Of a DNA stretch of 64,000 nucleotides, positions 16,384 to 24,447 are shown one piece after another. Positions within the stretch are counted from its first letter, which is position 1. Every line of letters begins with the position of its first letter. Origin of the DNA: Streptomyces filamentosus (GTDB lineage Bacteria > Actinomycetota > Actinomycetes > Streptomycetales > Streptomycetaceae); assembly GCF_014654895.1 (NCBI RefSeq), contig NZ_BNBE01000004.1, positions 744,001 to 808,000 of the forward strand. Direction: 5' to 3'. The position numbers and the translations under genes are program-made. Below the pieces are notes generated by a model, which saw only the letters and a list, made by a program, of their open reading frames with translations, ran no database searches and was not told the DNA's origin.

Positions 16384-18113
16384 CGGCGGGCCCCCCGCTC
16401 GGGGACGGGGGCGGTGAACTCCTCCGGCAGGTGCAGCCGGGCGAGGATCGCCGGGGTGCCCGCCGGGACGCTGCGCGGGGTGGCGAGCGAGACCAGGACC
16501 ATGGTGAGGAAGCCGAGCGGGACGGACCAGACGGCCGGCCAGGCCATCAGGGTGTGCGGCCAGCCCGCCGGGGCGAGTCCGGCCCGGGTCGCCATCACCG
16601 CGGCGAGCGCGGAGCCGCCGCCGAGGAGGAGTCCGGCCGCCGCGCCGGGCGGGGTGAGCCGCCGCCACCAGATGCCGAGGACGAGCAGCGGGCAGAAGGA
16701 GGAGGCGGAGACGGCGAAGGCGAGCCCGACGGCGTCGGCGACCGGCACCTTGGAGGCGGCGACGCCGACGGCGAGCGGGACGGCGGTGGCCAGCAGGGTC
16801 GCGAGCCGGAAGTGCCGGACCGCGCGGGAGGGCAGCACGTCCTGCGCGAGGACGCCGGCGACCGACATGGTGAGTCCCGAGGCGGTGGAGAGGAAGGCGG
16901 CGAAGGCCCCGCCCGCGACGAAGGCGCCGAGGAGGTCGCCGAGCGCGCCGCCGGCGATCCGGTCGGGCAGGACGAGCACGGCGGCGTCGGCGGAGCCGGT
17001 GAGAGCGAGCTCGGGGGCGTAGATCCGCCCGAGGGCCCCGTAGAGCGCGGGCAGCAGGTAGAAGACGCCGATCAGGCCGAGGACGACGAGGGTGGTGCGG
17101 CGGGCGGCCCGCCCGTGCGGGCTGGTGTAGAAGCGGACGGCGACGTGCGGCAGGCCCATGGTGCCGAGGAAGGTGGCGAGGATCAGCCCGTACGTGGCGT
17201 ACAGCTGGTGTCCGTCACGGCCGCCGGCCAGCGGCTGGGACCAGCCGAGCGGGTCGGCGCCCTCGGCGCGCCGCTCGGGCACCGGGGCGCCCGCCGGGAG
17301 GGCGAGGAGGGTGCCGCCCTTCACCTGGTGGGTGCCGGGGGCGAGGGTGACGGCCCGCTCCTCGTACCGGACGGAGTCGACGGTGCCGGTGACGGTGAGG
17401 GTCAGCGGGGCGTCGAGCCCGAGACGCACGGTGTCGGCGACCCGGACGGCGGTGTGCTCGCGGAGCACCGCGGGGGCGTCGAAGCGGGCCCGGGGCGCCC
17501 CGTCGCCGTACCAGGCGGCGACCAGGAAGAAGGCCGGGACCAGCAGGGCGGTGAGCTTCAGCCAGTACTGGAACGCCTGGACGAAGGTGATGCTGCGCAT
17601 GCCGCCCGCGGCGACGGTGCCGGTGACGACGAGGGCGACGAGCAGGCCGCCGACCCAGCCGGGGGCACCGGTGAGGATCTCCAGGGTGAGGCCGGCGCCC
17701 TGGAGCTGCGGCAGCAGGTAGAGCCAGCCGATCCCGACGACGAGGAGGCTCGCGAGCCGCCGGACCTGCGGGGACTCCAGCCGGGCCTCGGCGAAGTCGG
17801 AGAGGGTGTAGGCCCCCGAGCGGCGCAGCGGGGCGGCGACGAGGACCAGCAGGACCAGGTAGCCGGCGGTGTAGCCGACCGGGTACCAGAGCATGGCCGG
17901 GCCCTGGACGAGGACGAGGCCCGCGATGCCGAGGAAGGAGGCCGCGGAGAGGTACTCGCCGCTGATGGCGGCGGCGTTGAGCCGGGGCCCGGCGGTCCGG
18001 GAGGCCACGTAGAAGTCGGAGGTGGTGCGGGAGACGCGCAGGCCGAGGGCGCCGATGAGGACGGTGGCGAGGACGACGGCGGTGACGGCGACGACCGCGT
18101 GGGTCTGGTTCAT
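16380..18113 (-). CDS. Sodium:solute symporter, cation/acetate type
   Basis: A 577-residue SSS-family transporter with about 13 membrane helices. It shows the family core SDFYVASRTAGPRLNAAAIS, SGEYLSAASFLG and a C-terminal WWRRLTPPGA loop. Compared with ActP it carries a hydrophilic insertion of some 80 residues (roughly 205-290) of beta-rich character predicted outside the membrane; this form recurs in actinobacteria. The substrate is probably a small monocarboxylate such as acetate or pyruvate. Neighbours form the operon regulator, small membrane subunit, symporter, kinase, in the order read. Confidence 0.92.
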   Translation of the reverse strand: MNQTHAVVAVTAVVLATVLIGALGLRVSRTTSDFYVASRTAGPRLNAAAISGEYLSAASFLGIAGLVLVQGPAMLWYPVGYTAGYLVLLVLVAAPLRRSGAYTLSDFAEARLESPQVRRLASLLVVGIGWLYLLPQLQGAGLTLEILTGAPGWVGGLLVALVVTGTVAAGGMRSITFVQAFQYWLKLTALLVPAFFLVAAWYGDGAPRARFDAPAVLREHTAVRVADTVRLGLDAPLTLTVTGTVDSVRYEERAVTLAPGTHQVKGGTLLALPAGAPVPERRAEGADPLGWSQPLAGGRDGHQLYATYGLILATFLGTMGLPHVAVRFYTSPHGRAARRTTLVVLGLIGVFYLLPALYGALGRIYAPELALTGSADAAVLVLPDRIAGGALGDLLGAFVAGGAFAAFLSTASGLTMSVAGVLAQDVLPSRAVRHFRLATLLATAVPLAVGVAASKVPVADAVGLAFAVSASSFCPLLVLGIWWRRLTPPGAAAGLLLGGGSALAAVMATRAGLAPAGWPHTLMAWPAVWSVPLGFLTMVLVSLATPRSVPAGTPAILARLHLPEEFTAPVPERGARR

Positions 18114-18132
18114 GCGGGACGGTCCACCGGTC

Positions 18133-18516
18133 TCAGCGCTCGACGAGGCCGGTGAAGTCGCGCTCGTTGCGCTCGGCCCGGCGGACGTACCAGAGGGCGA
18201 TCGCCCAGACGACGGGGTAGACGCCGGCGCCGAGCGCGGCCCACACCAGCGCCTCGGGGGCGGGCAGCGCGAGCAGCAGCGGGAGGGTGCCGACGAGCAG
18301 GGCGAGCGCGCCGAGGGCGGTGAGGGCGGCGCGGAGCTGGCTGCGCATCAGGGAGCGGACGTAGGTGTGGCCGAGGGTGGTCTGCTCGTCGATCTCGGAG
18401 CGGGCGGGCGGGTGCAGGGGCCGGGGCCGCAGGCGCGGCGCGGGCCGGTCGCCGAGGGCGGAGGCGTAGGTGACGGTCTCGCGCCGGGGCCGGCGCGGCT
18501 CGGGGTGCTCCGGCAT
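18133..18516 (-). CDS. Small two-helix membrane partner of the symporter (DUF485-like)
   Basis: A 127-residue protein: basic, proline-rich first 45 residues, then two membrane helices (about 61-82 and 88-110) and a charged tail. Small two-helix DUF485-type proteins are regularly encoded directly before SSS acetate/pyruvate permeases, and this gene ends 19 bases before the symporter start. Role inferred from position only. Confidence 0.8.
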   Translation of the reverse strand: MPEHPEPRRPRRETVTYASALGDRPAPRLRPRPLHPPARSEIDEQTTLGHTYVRSLMRSQLRAALTALGALALLVGTLPLLLALPAPEALVWAALGAGVYPVVWAIALWYVRRAERNERDFTGLVER

Positions 18517-18602
18517 CGGCGTCGCTCTCTGACGGGCCCTGGCGGGCGGGTGGGCCCGTGGAGTGTAAGCGGAAGGGGCCGGGCGCCGGTAGGGGTGTCC
18601 GG

Positions 18603-19358
18603 TCAGCCTCCGGCGCGGCGCATCAGCAGGTCGCGCAGGGGGCGGGCGTGCCGGCGGCTGACCGCGAGGTCGGTGGCGCCGACCCGGACCGAGGTGGTGG
18701 TGCCGTCGAGCCGGAGCTCCTCGATGCGGTCGAGGGCGACGAGGTGGCTGCGGTGGATGCGGACGAAGCCCCGGTCCGCCCAGCGCTCCTCCAGGGTGGA
18801 GAGCGGGATGCGGACGAGGTGGCTGCCCTGGTCGGTGTGGAGCCGGGCGTAGTCGCCGTGGGCCTCGACGTAGGCGATGTCGTCGACGGCGACGAAGCGG
18901 GTGACGCCGCCGAGCTCGACGGCGATCTGCTCGGGCGCGGCGGGGGCCGCGGGCGGGGCGGCGGTGGCGTGCACGAGTTCGTGGACGCGGCGGACGGCCT
19001 CGGCGAGCCGTTCGCGGCGGACCGGCTTGAGGACGTAGTCGACGGCCTTGAGGTCGAAGGCGGTGAGCGCGAAGCCCTCGTGGGCGGTGACGAAGACGAC
19101 GAGCGGCGGGCGGGCGAAGCCGGCGAGCAGCCGGGCCACGTCGAGGCCGGTGAGGCCCGGCATGTGGATGTCGAGGAAGACGACGTCGATCGCCTGCTCG
19201 CCGTCGGGGCCGCCGTCCAGCGCCCGCCCGATCCGGCGCAGCGCCGCGGTGGCGTCCCCGGCGCCCTCGGCGGCCTTGACCCGGGGGTCGGCGCGCAGCA
19301 GGTAGAGGAGTTCCCCGAGGGCGGGTTCCTCGTCGTCGACGGCGAGTACGCGGAGCAT
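18603..19358 (-). CDS. LytTR-family response regulator
   Basis: A 251-residue regulator. The receiver domain (1-125) has the acidic pair DDEE, phospho-acceptor Asp63 in FLDIHMPG, VFVTAHEG and the Lys in YVLKPV. A Pro/Ala linker leads to a LytTR DNA-binding domain (about 150-248) with the motif FVRIHRSHLVALDRI. It is first in an operon with a small membrane protein, a symporter and a LytS kinase, so it probably controls uptake of the substrate that the kinase senses. Confidence 0.93.
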   Translation of the reverse strand: MLRVLAVDDEEPALGELLYLLRADPRVKAAEGAGDATAALRRIGRALDGGPDGEQAIDVVFLDIHMPGLTGLDVARLLAGFARPPLVVFVTAHEGFALTAFDLKAVDYVLKPVRRERLAEAVRRVHELVHATAAPPAAPAAPEQIAVELGGVTRFVAVDDIAYVEAHGDYARLHTDQGSHLVRIPLSTLEERWADRGFVRIHRSHLVALDRIEELRLDGTTTSVRVGATDLAVSRRHARPLRDLLMRRAGG

Positions 19359-19368
19359 GCGCGGGAGT

Positions 19369-21459
19369 CTACGGAACCGGGTCCTGGGCGGGCCGGGGCG
19401 TGACGGTGAACTCGCACCAGACGCACTTGCCGCCGCCCCGGGGCTCGACGCCCCAGTCGTCGGAGAGCTGGTCGACGAGGAGGAGGCCCCGTCCCGAGAC
19501 GCCGGCCTCGCCCGCCTCGCGGCGGCGGGGCAGGGCGCTGGAGCGGTCCTCGACCTCGACCCGCAGCCGCCGTTCGGCGCCGGGCAGGATCCGCAGGGTG
19601 AGGATGGCCCCGCCGTCGGTGTGCATGAGCGCGTTGGTCATCAGCTCGTCGGCGACGAGTTCGATCTCGTCGGCGCGGTCGCCGGCGCCCCAGGCGCGGA
19701 CGGCGGCCCGGATCATGTGGCGGGCGGCGCTCAGCGCCTCGGGGTCGCTCTGGGCGACGTGCTGGCGGAAGCGGCCGCCGGTGGGTGCGGGGACGCCGAG
19801 GCGGCGCAGCAGCAGGATGGCGACGTCGTCCTCGCCGCCGCGCTCGGCGACGACGTCGCAGAGGTGGTCGGCGAGGTCCTGGAGGTCGGAGGGGCCGCGC
19901 CGGACGAGGGACGAGAGCCATTCGAGGCCCTCGTCGAGGTCGGCGCCGGGCTTCTCGACCAGTCCGTCGGTGTAGAGCATGAGGGTCTGGCCGGGGTCGA
20001 GTTCGAGGGTGGTGACGGGGTAGTCGAGCCGGCCGAACTCGGCGGAGAGGCCGAGCGGGAGGCCGCCTTCGACGGCGATCCGCCGACACCGGCCGTCCTC
20101 CTCGCGGACGAGCGGGTCGACGTGCCCGGCGCGGACGACCTGGACGACGCCGGTGGCCGGGTCGGTCTCGGCGTAGGTGCAGGTGGCGAAGCGGTCGGTG
20201 TCGAGTTCGTGGAGGAAGACGGAGGCCCGGGCCATGACGGTGGCCGGGGTGTGGCCCTCGGCGGCGTAGGCGCGCAGCACGATCCGCAGCTGGCCCATGA
20301 CGGCGGCGGCGTGGGTGTCGTGGCCCTGGACGTCGCCGATGACGGCGCCGACCCGGCCGCCGGGGAGCGGGATGACGTCGTACCAGTCGCCGCCGATGTC
20401 CCGGCCGAGGCGGGCGGAGCGGTAGCGGACGGCTATCTGGGCGCCGTCCGCGTCGGGGATCCGGCGGGGCAGCATCGCCTGCTGGAGCCCTTCGGCGAGG
20501 TCGTGCTCCTGCTCGTAGAGCATGGCCCGCTGGAGGCTCTGGGCGATGCTGCTGCCGAGGGCGACGAGGAGGGTCCGCTCGTCCTCGCTGAAGCCGGTGC
20601 GGTCGCTGTAGAGCAGGCCGAGGGCGCCGATGGGGCGGGCCTGGGCGATGAGCGGCAGGTAGGCGGCGGCGGTGATGCCGAGGCTGCTGATGTGCTGCCA
20701 CAGGACGGGGAAGGAGGCGGCGAAGTCCTCGGAGGTGTCGATGAAGCGGGGGCGCAGGGTGCGGATGACCTCGCTCATCGGGTAGGGCTCGTCCACCCGG
20801 GTGAAGCGGGTGCCCGGGACGAAGGCGCCGTCGGGCCCCTCGGCGACGAGGTGGATGCGGCCGGACTCCAGCAGGCCCATGACGAGGCTGGCGGCGCCGA
20901 AGTGCTCCAGGGCGTGCGAGTCGTTGAGGAGGTCGATGACGTCCTGGACGGTGCGGGCGTAGGCGAGGGCCGCGGTGGTGCCCTCGACGACCCCGGCGCG
21001 CTGTCTGCGGCCCTCGTCGAGGCCGAGGCGGGCGGCGGACTCGGTGAGTTCGTGGGTGGCGTCCCGGAGGACGCCGATGATCCGCACGGGGCGGCCGGTG
21101 GCGTCGCGGTGGACGATGCCCTGGGTGTGGGTCCACTGGTGGGAGCCGTCGCGGCGGCGGATGCGGAAGTAGGCCCCGTACTGGTCGCTGCCGTCCTTGA
21201 GGGCCTGGGCCACCAGGGTGTCCAGCTGGCGGCCCTCGTCGGGCAGGACGCGGCTGCCGAGGGTCTCGGGGCGGTCGTCGTACTCGCCGGGCGCGAAGTC
21301 GAAGACGTCGAGGGCGGCCTCGTCCATCCGCATGACGCCGGTGGTCAGGTCCCAGTCGAAGCCGCCCATGCGGAAGGCGGCGCCGAACGTGCTGAGGATC
21401 GGCGCCGCCGCGCCGCCCGTGGCCGGTGCCGTGTCCGCTCCCCCGCTGCCCGCGCTCAT
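19369..21459 (-). CDS. PAS-GAF-PP2C phosphatase with C-terminal RsbW-like ATPase
   Basis: A 696-residue soluble regulator combining a PAS domain (about 25-145), a GAF domain (about 160-325), a SpoIIE/PP2C serine phosphatase (about 345-560; GGDWYDVIPLPGG, GDVQGHD, LMLYTDGLVEKP) and a HATPase_c domain (about 580-690; ELVADELMTNALMH, GRGLLLVDQLSDDWG). The pairing of antagonist phosphatase and anti-sigma kinase modules in one chain is common in Streptomyces and should act in partner switching. ATG 21459 is chosen over an in-frame GTG at 21498; neither has a strong ribosome-binding site. It ends 10 bases before the response regulator start, so read-through into that operon is possible. Confidence 0.9.
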   Translation of the reverse strand: MSAGSGGADTAPATGGAAAPILSTFGAAFRMGGFDWDLTTGVMRMDEAALDVFDFAPGEYDDRPETLGSRVLPDEGRQLDTLVAQALKDGSDQYGAYFRIRRRDGSHQWTHTQGIVHRDATGRPVRIIGVLRDATHELTESAARLGLDEGRRQRAGVVEGTTAALAYARTVQDVIDLLNDSHALEHFGAASLVMGLLESGRIHLVAEGPDGAFVPGTRFTRVDEPYPMSEVIRTLRPRFIDTSEDFAASFPVLWQHISSLGITAAAYLPLIAQARPIGALGLLYSDRTGFSEDERTLLVALGSSIAQSLQRAMLYEQEHDLAEGLQQAMLPRRIPDADGAQIAVRYRSARLGRDIGGDWYDVIPLPGGRVGAVIGDVQGHDTHAAAVMGQLRIVLRAYAAEGHTPATVMARASVFLHELDTDRFATCTYAETDPATGVVQVVRAGHVDPLVREEDGRCRRIAVEGGLPLGLSAEFGRLDYPVTTLELDPGQTLMLYTDGLVEKPGADLDEGLEWLSSLVRRGPSDLQDLADHLCDVVAERGGEDDVAILLLRRLGVPAPTGGRFRQHVAQSDPEALSAARHMIRAAVRAWGAGDRADEIELVADELMTNALMHTDGGAILTLRILPGAERRLRVEVEDRSSALPRRREAGEAGVSGRGLLLVDQLSDDWGVEPRGGGKCVWCEFTVTPRPAQDPVP

Positions 21460-21506
21460 GGGGGCCACGCTAGGGCCGGCGGGGTCCTCGCGCACCACGA
21501 AGATCT

Positions 21507-22805
21507 TCAGCCGGCGAAGGTGTCGGACCCCGGGGGTTCCGGTTCGCCGGGGACCGGACCGGTCGGGTGGCCGCCGTCCGGCGGCGCGTAGGGGTCCGCG
21601 TACGGGTCCTCGTACGGCTCGCCGTACGGGTCGGCGCGGGGGTCCGTGTACGGGTCGGTGTACGGGTCCTCGTACGGGTCGGTGTACGGCTCCGAGGGCG
21701 CGTCCGGCGTCACGGGCGCGTCCGGCGTCACCGGGGCGTCCGGGGTGGCGGGTCCGTCCGGGACCGCGGGGGTGTCGGGGGCGGCGGGCGTGTCGGGGGC
21801 GGCCGGGACGCTGGGCGCCTCGCTGGAGGCGGCGGGCGCGTCCGGCGTCTCCGGCGCGTCCTGGGTCCCCGGCGTGTCCGGCGCGTCCGGGGTTTCCGGC
21901 GCGTCCGGAGTCTCCGGCGCGTCCGGGGTGACGGGGTCGCTGAGGGCGCAGGTGGCGGGGTCGCAGTCGGGGACGGTGTCGGGCTTGCGGTCCTGGTCGC
22001 CGTCGCTGCCCGTCTTCCGCTCGATCCAGCTGTCGTCGGCGACGTTCACGAGGACGAGGCTGGTGACCACGGTGGTGGTGGGCTTGACCATGATCACGCG
22101 GTCGGGGTCGAAGCCGGCCCAGGGGTCGCCCTGGTGGACGGCGCCGGAGACGCTGACGGGCGTGCGGAGGGGGTTGCCGCAGGCGCAGCGGACCCGGGGG
22201 GCGCCGTAGGGGTCGACGAGGACGGCGGTGCCGGCCTGGAGGACGGACTGGAAGGCGGCGGCCCGGCCGTCGCGGAAGCCGTGGTTGGTGACGCGGGTGT
22301 CGGCGCGCAGCAGGACGGGGGTGAGGTCGCGCAGCCAGTCGGCGACGCCGTTCTCGGGGATGCCGGCGGCCTCGGCGAAGGCGCGGAGCTTGGCGGGTTC
22401 GGCGGCGAGGTAGGCGACCTGCTGCTCGACGTCGCAGCTGGCCTCGGCGCGGGTGCCGCCGTAGAGGCCGGGGGCGGAGCCGGTGACCTCGTGGACGCCG
22501 GGGGCGCTGGCGGGCTGCGCCGCGGGGCGGGCGCCCGGCAGGGCGCGGAGTCCCGCGCCGCGCGCGGTGGAGGCGGTGAAGGGGTCGGGTCCCTGGTCGG
22601 CGACCGGCTGGAGCCGCACCTCGTGGGCGGCGCTCAGGGCGGCCCGGCCCGCTCCGCCGCCGTGCTCGGCGGCGGAGCAGCCGGCGAGGAACAGGGCGGC
22701 GCCGAGCGTCGCGGCGAGGGCGGTACGGCCCTGGTGGCGGGCCGTCCCTGGGGCGGGGCGGACGGCGGCGGGGTTGCTCCGCGTCCGGCGCTGCGGTGGG
22801 CGCAC
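21507..22805 (-). CDS. DUF6777 lipoprotein with proline/aspartate repeats
   Basis: A 432-residue secreted lipoprotein: basic N-terminus, hydrophobic stretch and lipobox LAGC (Cys43), then a globular domain (about 80-270) with six further cysteines and motifs such as RVTNHGFRDGRAAAFQSVLQAG and CACGNPL, as in the actinobacterial DUF6777 family. From about residue 285 the chain is a tail of repeated TPDAPE/TPDAPV units and then DPY repeats (DPYEDPYTDPYTDP). Function unknown; the tail may reach through the wall. The GTG start has GGGAGAAG upstream. Confidence 0.82.
   Translation of the reverse strand: MRPPQRRTRSNPAAVRPAPGTARHQGRTALAATLGAALFLAGCSAAEHGGGAGRAALSAAHEVRLQPVADQGPDPFTASTARGAGLRALPGARPAAQPASAPGVHEVTGSAPGLYGGTRAEASCDVEQQVAYLAAEPAKLRAFAEAAGIPENGVADWLRDLTPVLLRADTRVTNHGFRDGRAAAFQSVLQAGTAVLVDPYGAPRVRCACGNPLRTPVSVSGAVHQGDPWAGFDPDRVIMVKPTTTVVTSLVLVNVADDSWIERKTGSDGDQDRKPDTVPDCDPATCALSDPVTPDAPETPDAPETPDAPDTPGTQDAPETPDAPAASSEAPSVPAAPDTPAAPDTPAVPDGPATPDAPVTPDAPVTPDAPSEPYTDPYEDPYTDPYTDPRADPYGEPYEDPYADPYAPPDGGHPTGPVPGEPEPPGSDTFAG
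21598..21935. repeat. Coding repeats in the DUF6777 tail
   Basis: Two repeat blocks lie inside the gene: a TACGGGTC-type unit of 9-18 bases (21598-21690, encoding DPY motifs) and a GCGTCCGG-type unit of 9-18 bases (about 21709-21935, encoding PDAPE/PDAPV). They are near-identical at the DNA level and likely vary in copy number between strains. Confidence 0.75.
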
Positions 22806-22914
22806 GTGCTTCTCCCGGTCGTCACGGGTGGGTTCCTCCCGTTCTGTCGCAGGGAGTGGCCGGGGGCAAGCGGAGCGCGTCCGTACGGGCGGACGGGGTG
22901 GCGCCGACTCCGGA

Positions 22915-22972
22915 CTTGAACACGTTCAAGAGAGGCCCTACGCTCGGGACCGTCACCGTTGAACACGTTCAA
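22915..22972 (+). promoter_or_regulatory. Promoter with two identical palindromic operators
   Basis: TTGAAC-AC-GTTCAA occurs twice, at 22915-22930 (with one more matching base pair) and 22959-22972, 43 bases centre to centre. The first contains the -35 box TTGAAC (22916-22921); TACGCT (22939-22944) lies 17 bases further as -10. The second covers the transcribed start region. A third partial match (TGAACACGTT) spans the start codon at 22990. This is the layout of a repressed promoter. Confidence 0.75.
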
Positions 22973-22989
22973 GTCGGGGGTTGGACGCC

Positions 22990-23886
22990 ATGAACACGTT
23001 GGACGCCGTCGTGGCTCCGGTCGTGACGATCGGGATGCTCTGGGTCGTGCCGACCGGGCTCGGCCTCGTCGAGGGGCCCCGGCCGCCCGGCTGGGACGCG
23101 CTGCGGCGGGCCTGGCCGCTGCTGGCCCTGCCGGGCGCCGTCTCGCTCTGGCTGCCCCGCTCCGGCGCGGCGACCGCGCTCGCCGCCTGCTACGCGCTCG
23201 CCACCCTGGCGCTCGCCCTCCTGGCCCCGGCCCGGCTCGCGCTCACGAGGTCGGCGAGGCCCGCCGAGCTCGCCGTCCTCACCGCGCTCGTCTGCCCGTC
23301 CGTCGCCGGACTCGCGCTCGTCGCCGAGCGGGCCTCGTACCCGCTCTTCGGCTTCGAGCTCGACCTGCTGGCGCTGACCGTGCCGCACTTCCACTTCGCG
23401 GGCTTCGCCGCCGCCCTGGTCGCCGGACTGCTCTGCCGCTCCGCCGGCGGAGGGGTCCTGGCCGGGGCCGCCGCGCTCAGCGTGCCCGCCGGGACCCTGC
23501 TGGTGCTCGCCGGGTACTTCGTCGACGACTGGGCCGAACTGGTCGGGGCCGTCGTGCTCACCGCCGGGATGACCGCCGTCGCCGTGCTCACCCTGCGGGA
23601 GCGGCGGGACCTCGCCGCCGATCCCGTCACCCGGGCCCTGCTGGGCGTCTCGGCCCTGGTCCTGGCCGTCACCATGGCCCTCGCGCTCTGGTGGGCGCTG
23701 GGCGAGGCGACCGGGATCCCGCACCCCACCCTGACCTGGATGGCCGCGACCCACGGCCTCGGCAACGCCCTCGGCTTCGCCGTCTGCTCCCTGCTCGCCC
23801 ACCGCCGGCTCCGCACCGCGCCCGGCCCCGCCGCCACCACGACCGCCATCCCCCGCACCCTCCCGCGAACGGAGCTCCCGGCATGA
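22990..23886 (+). CDS. YndJ-family membrane protein
   Basis: A 298-residue integral membrane protein with nine or ten hydrophobic helices and the motifs PHFHFAGF and GNALGFAVCSLLAHRRL, characteristic of YndJ-like proteins. In other bacteria YndJ is found beside DUF1990, as here, where the genes overlap by four bases (ATGA). Function unknown. The promoter carries two palindromic operators, so expression is probably switched by a TetR- or MarR-type repressor. Confidence 0.85.
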   Translation: MNTLDAVVAPVVTIGMLWVVPTGLGLVEGPRPPGWDALRRAWPLLALPGAVSLWLPRSGAATALAACYALATLALALLAPARLALTRSARPAELAVLTALVCPSVAGLALVAERASYPLFGFELDLLALTVPHFHFAGFAAALVAGLLCRSAGGGVLAGAAALSVPAGTLLVLAGYFVDDWAELVGAVVLTAGMTAVAVLTLRERRDLAADPVTRALLGVSALVLAVTMALALWWALGEATGIPHPTLTWMAATHGLGNALGFAVCSLLAHRRLRTAPGPAATTTAIPRTLPRTELPA

Positions 23887-24425
23887 GCCGCATCCTCAAG
23901 GACCTGGCCCCGCGCCGTACCCTCAGCTACCGCGAGGTCGGGGCCACCCGCACCCCCGGCGCCCTCCCCGCCGGCTACCACCACCTGCGCCACAGCGCCG
24001 CCGTCGGCCACGGCCCCGCCGACTTCCGGACCGCCGCCGAGGCCGTCACCACCTGGCGGATGCACCGCGCCACCGGCGCCCGGGTCCGCTCCGCCGCGGA
24101 CCGCGCGGCCCCCGGCGTCACCCTGGAGGTCGCGCTCGGCATCGGCCCGTTCTCCTACGGCGTGCCCTGCGAGGTGATCTGGCTGCCCGAGGAGGAGCAC
24201 CGGGGCGGCTTCGGGTACGGCACCCTCACCGGCCACCCGGAGTGCGGCGAGGAGTCCTTCCTCGTGGAGCTGGAGCCCGACGGCACGGTCCGCTTCACGG
24301 TGACCGCCTTCAGCCGGCCCGCCGCCTGGTACACCCGGCTCGCCGGGCCGGTCGTCCCCCGCCTCCAGCTCGCCTACGCCCGCCGGCTCGGCACCGTCCT
24401 CGCCCGGCTCGTCGCGGAGGGCTGA
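23883..24425 (+). CDS. DUF1990 family protein
   Basis: A 180-residue soluble protein of the DUF1990 family (SRPBCC-like fold), with LSYREVGATR near the N-terminus, the HHLRHSAAVGHG motif, GFGYGTLTGHPECGEESF and a final helix LQLAYARRLG. The ATGA overlap with the YndJ gene implies coupled translation, and gene pairing suggests a shared function that is still undefined. Confidence 0.88.
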   Translation: MSRILKDLAPRRTLSYREVGATRTPGALPAGYHHLRHSAAVGHGPADFRTAAEAVTTWRMHRATGARVRSAADRAAPGVTLEVALGIGPFSYGVPCEVIWLPEEEHRGGFGYGTLTGHPECGEESFLVELEPDGTVRFTVTAFSRPAAWYTRLAGPVVPRLQLAYARRLGTVLARLVAEG

Positions 24426-24447
24426 GCCGGCGCCGATACTGGAGGCG

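Noticed and set aside
19048..21591. Forward frames across the PAS-GAF-PP2C gene
   Set aside because: Antisense shadows without ribosome-binding sites or recognisable domains.
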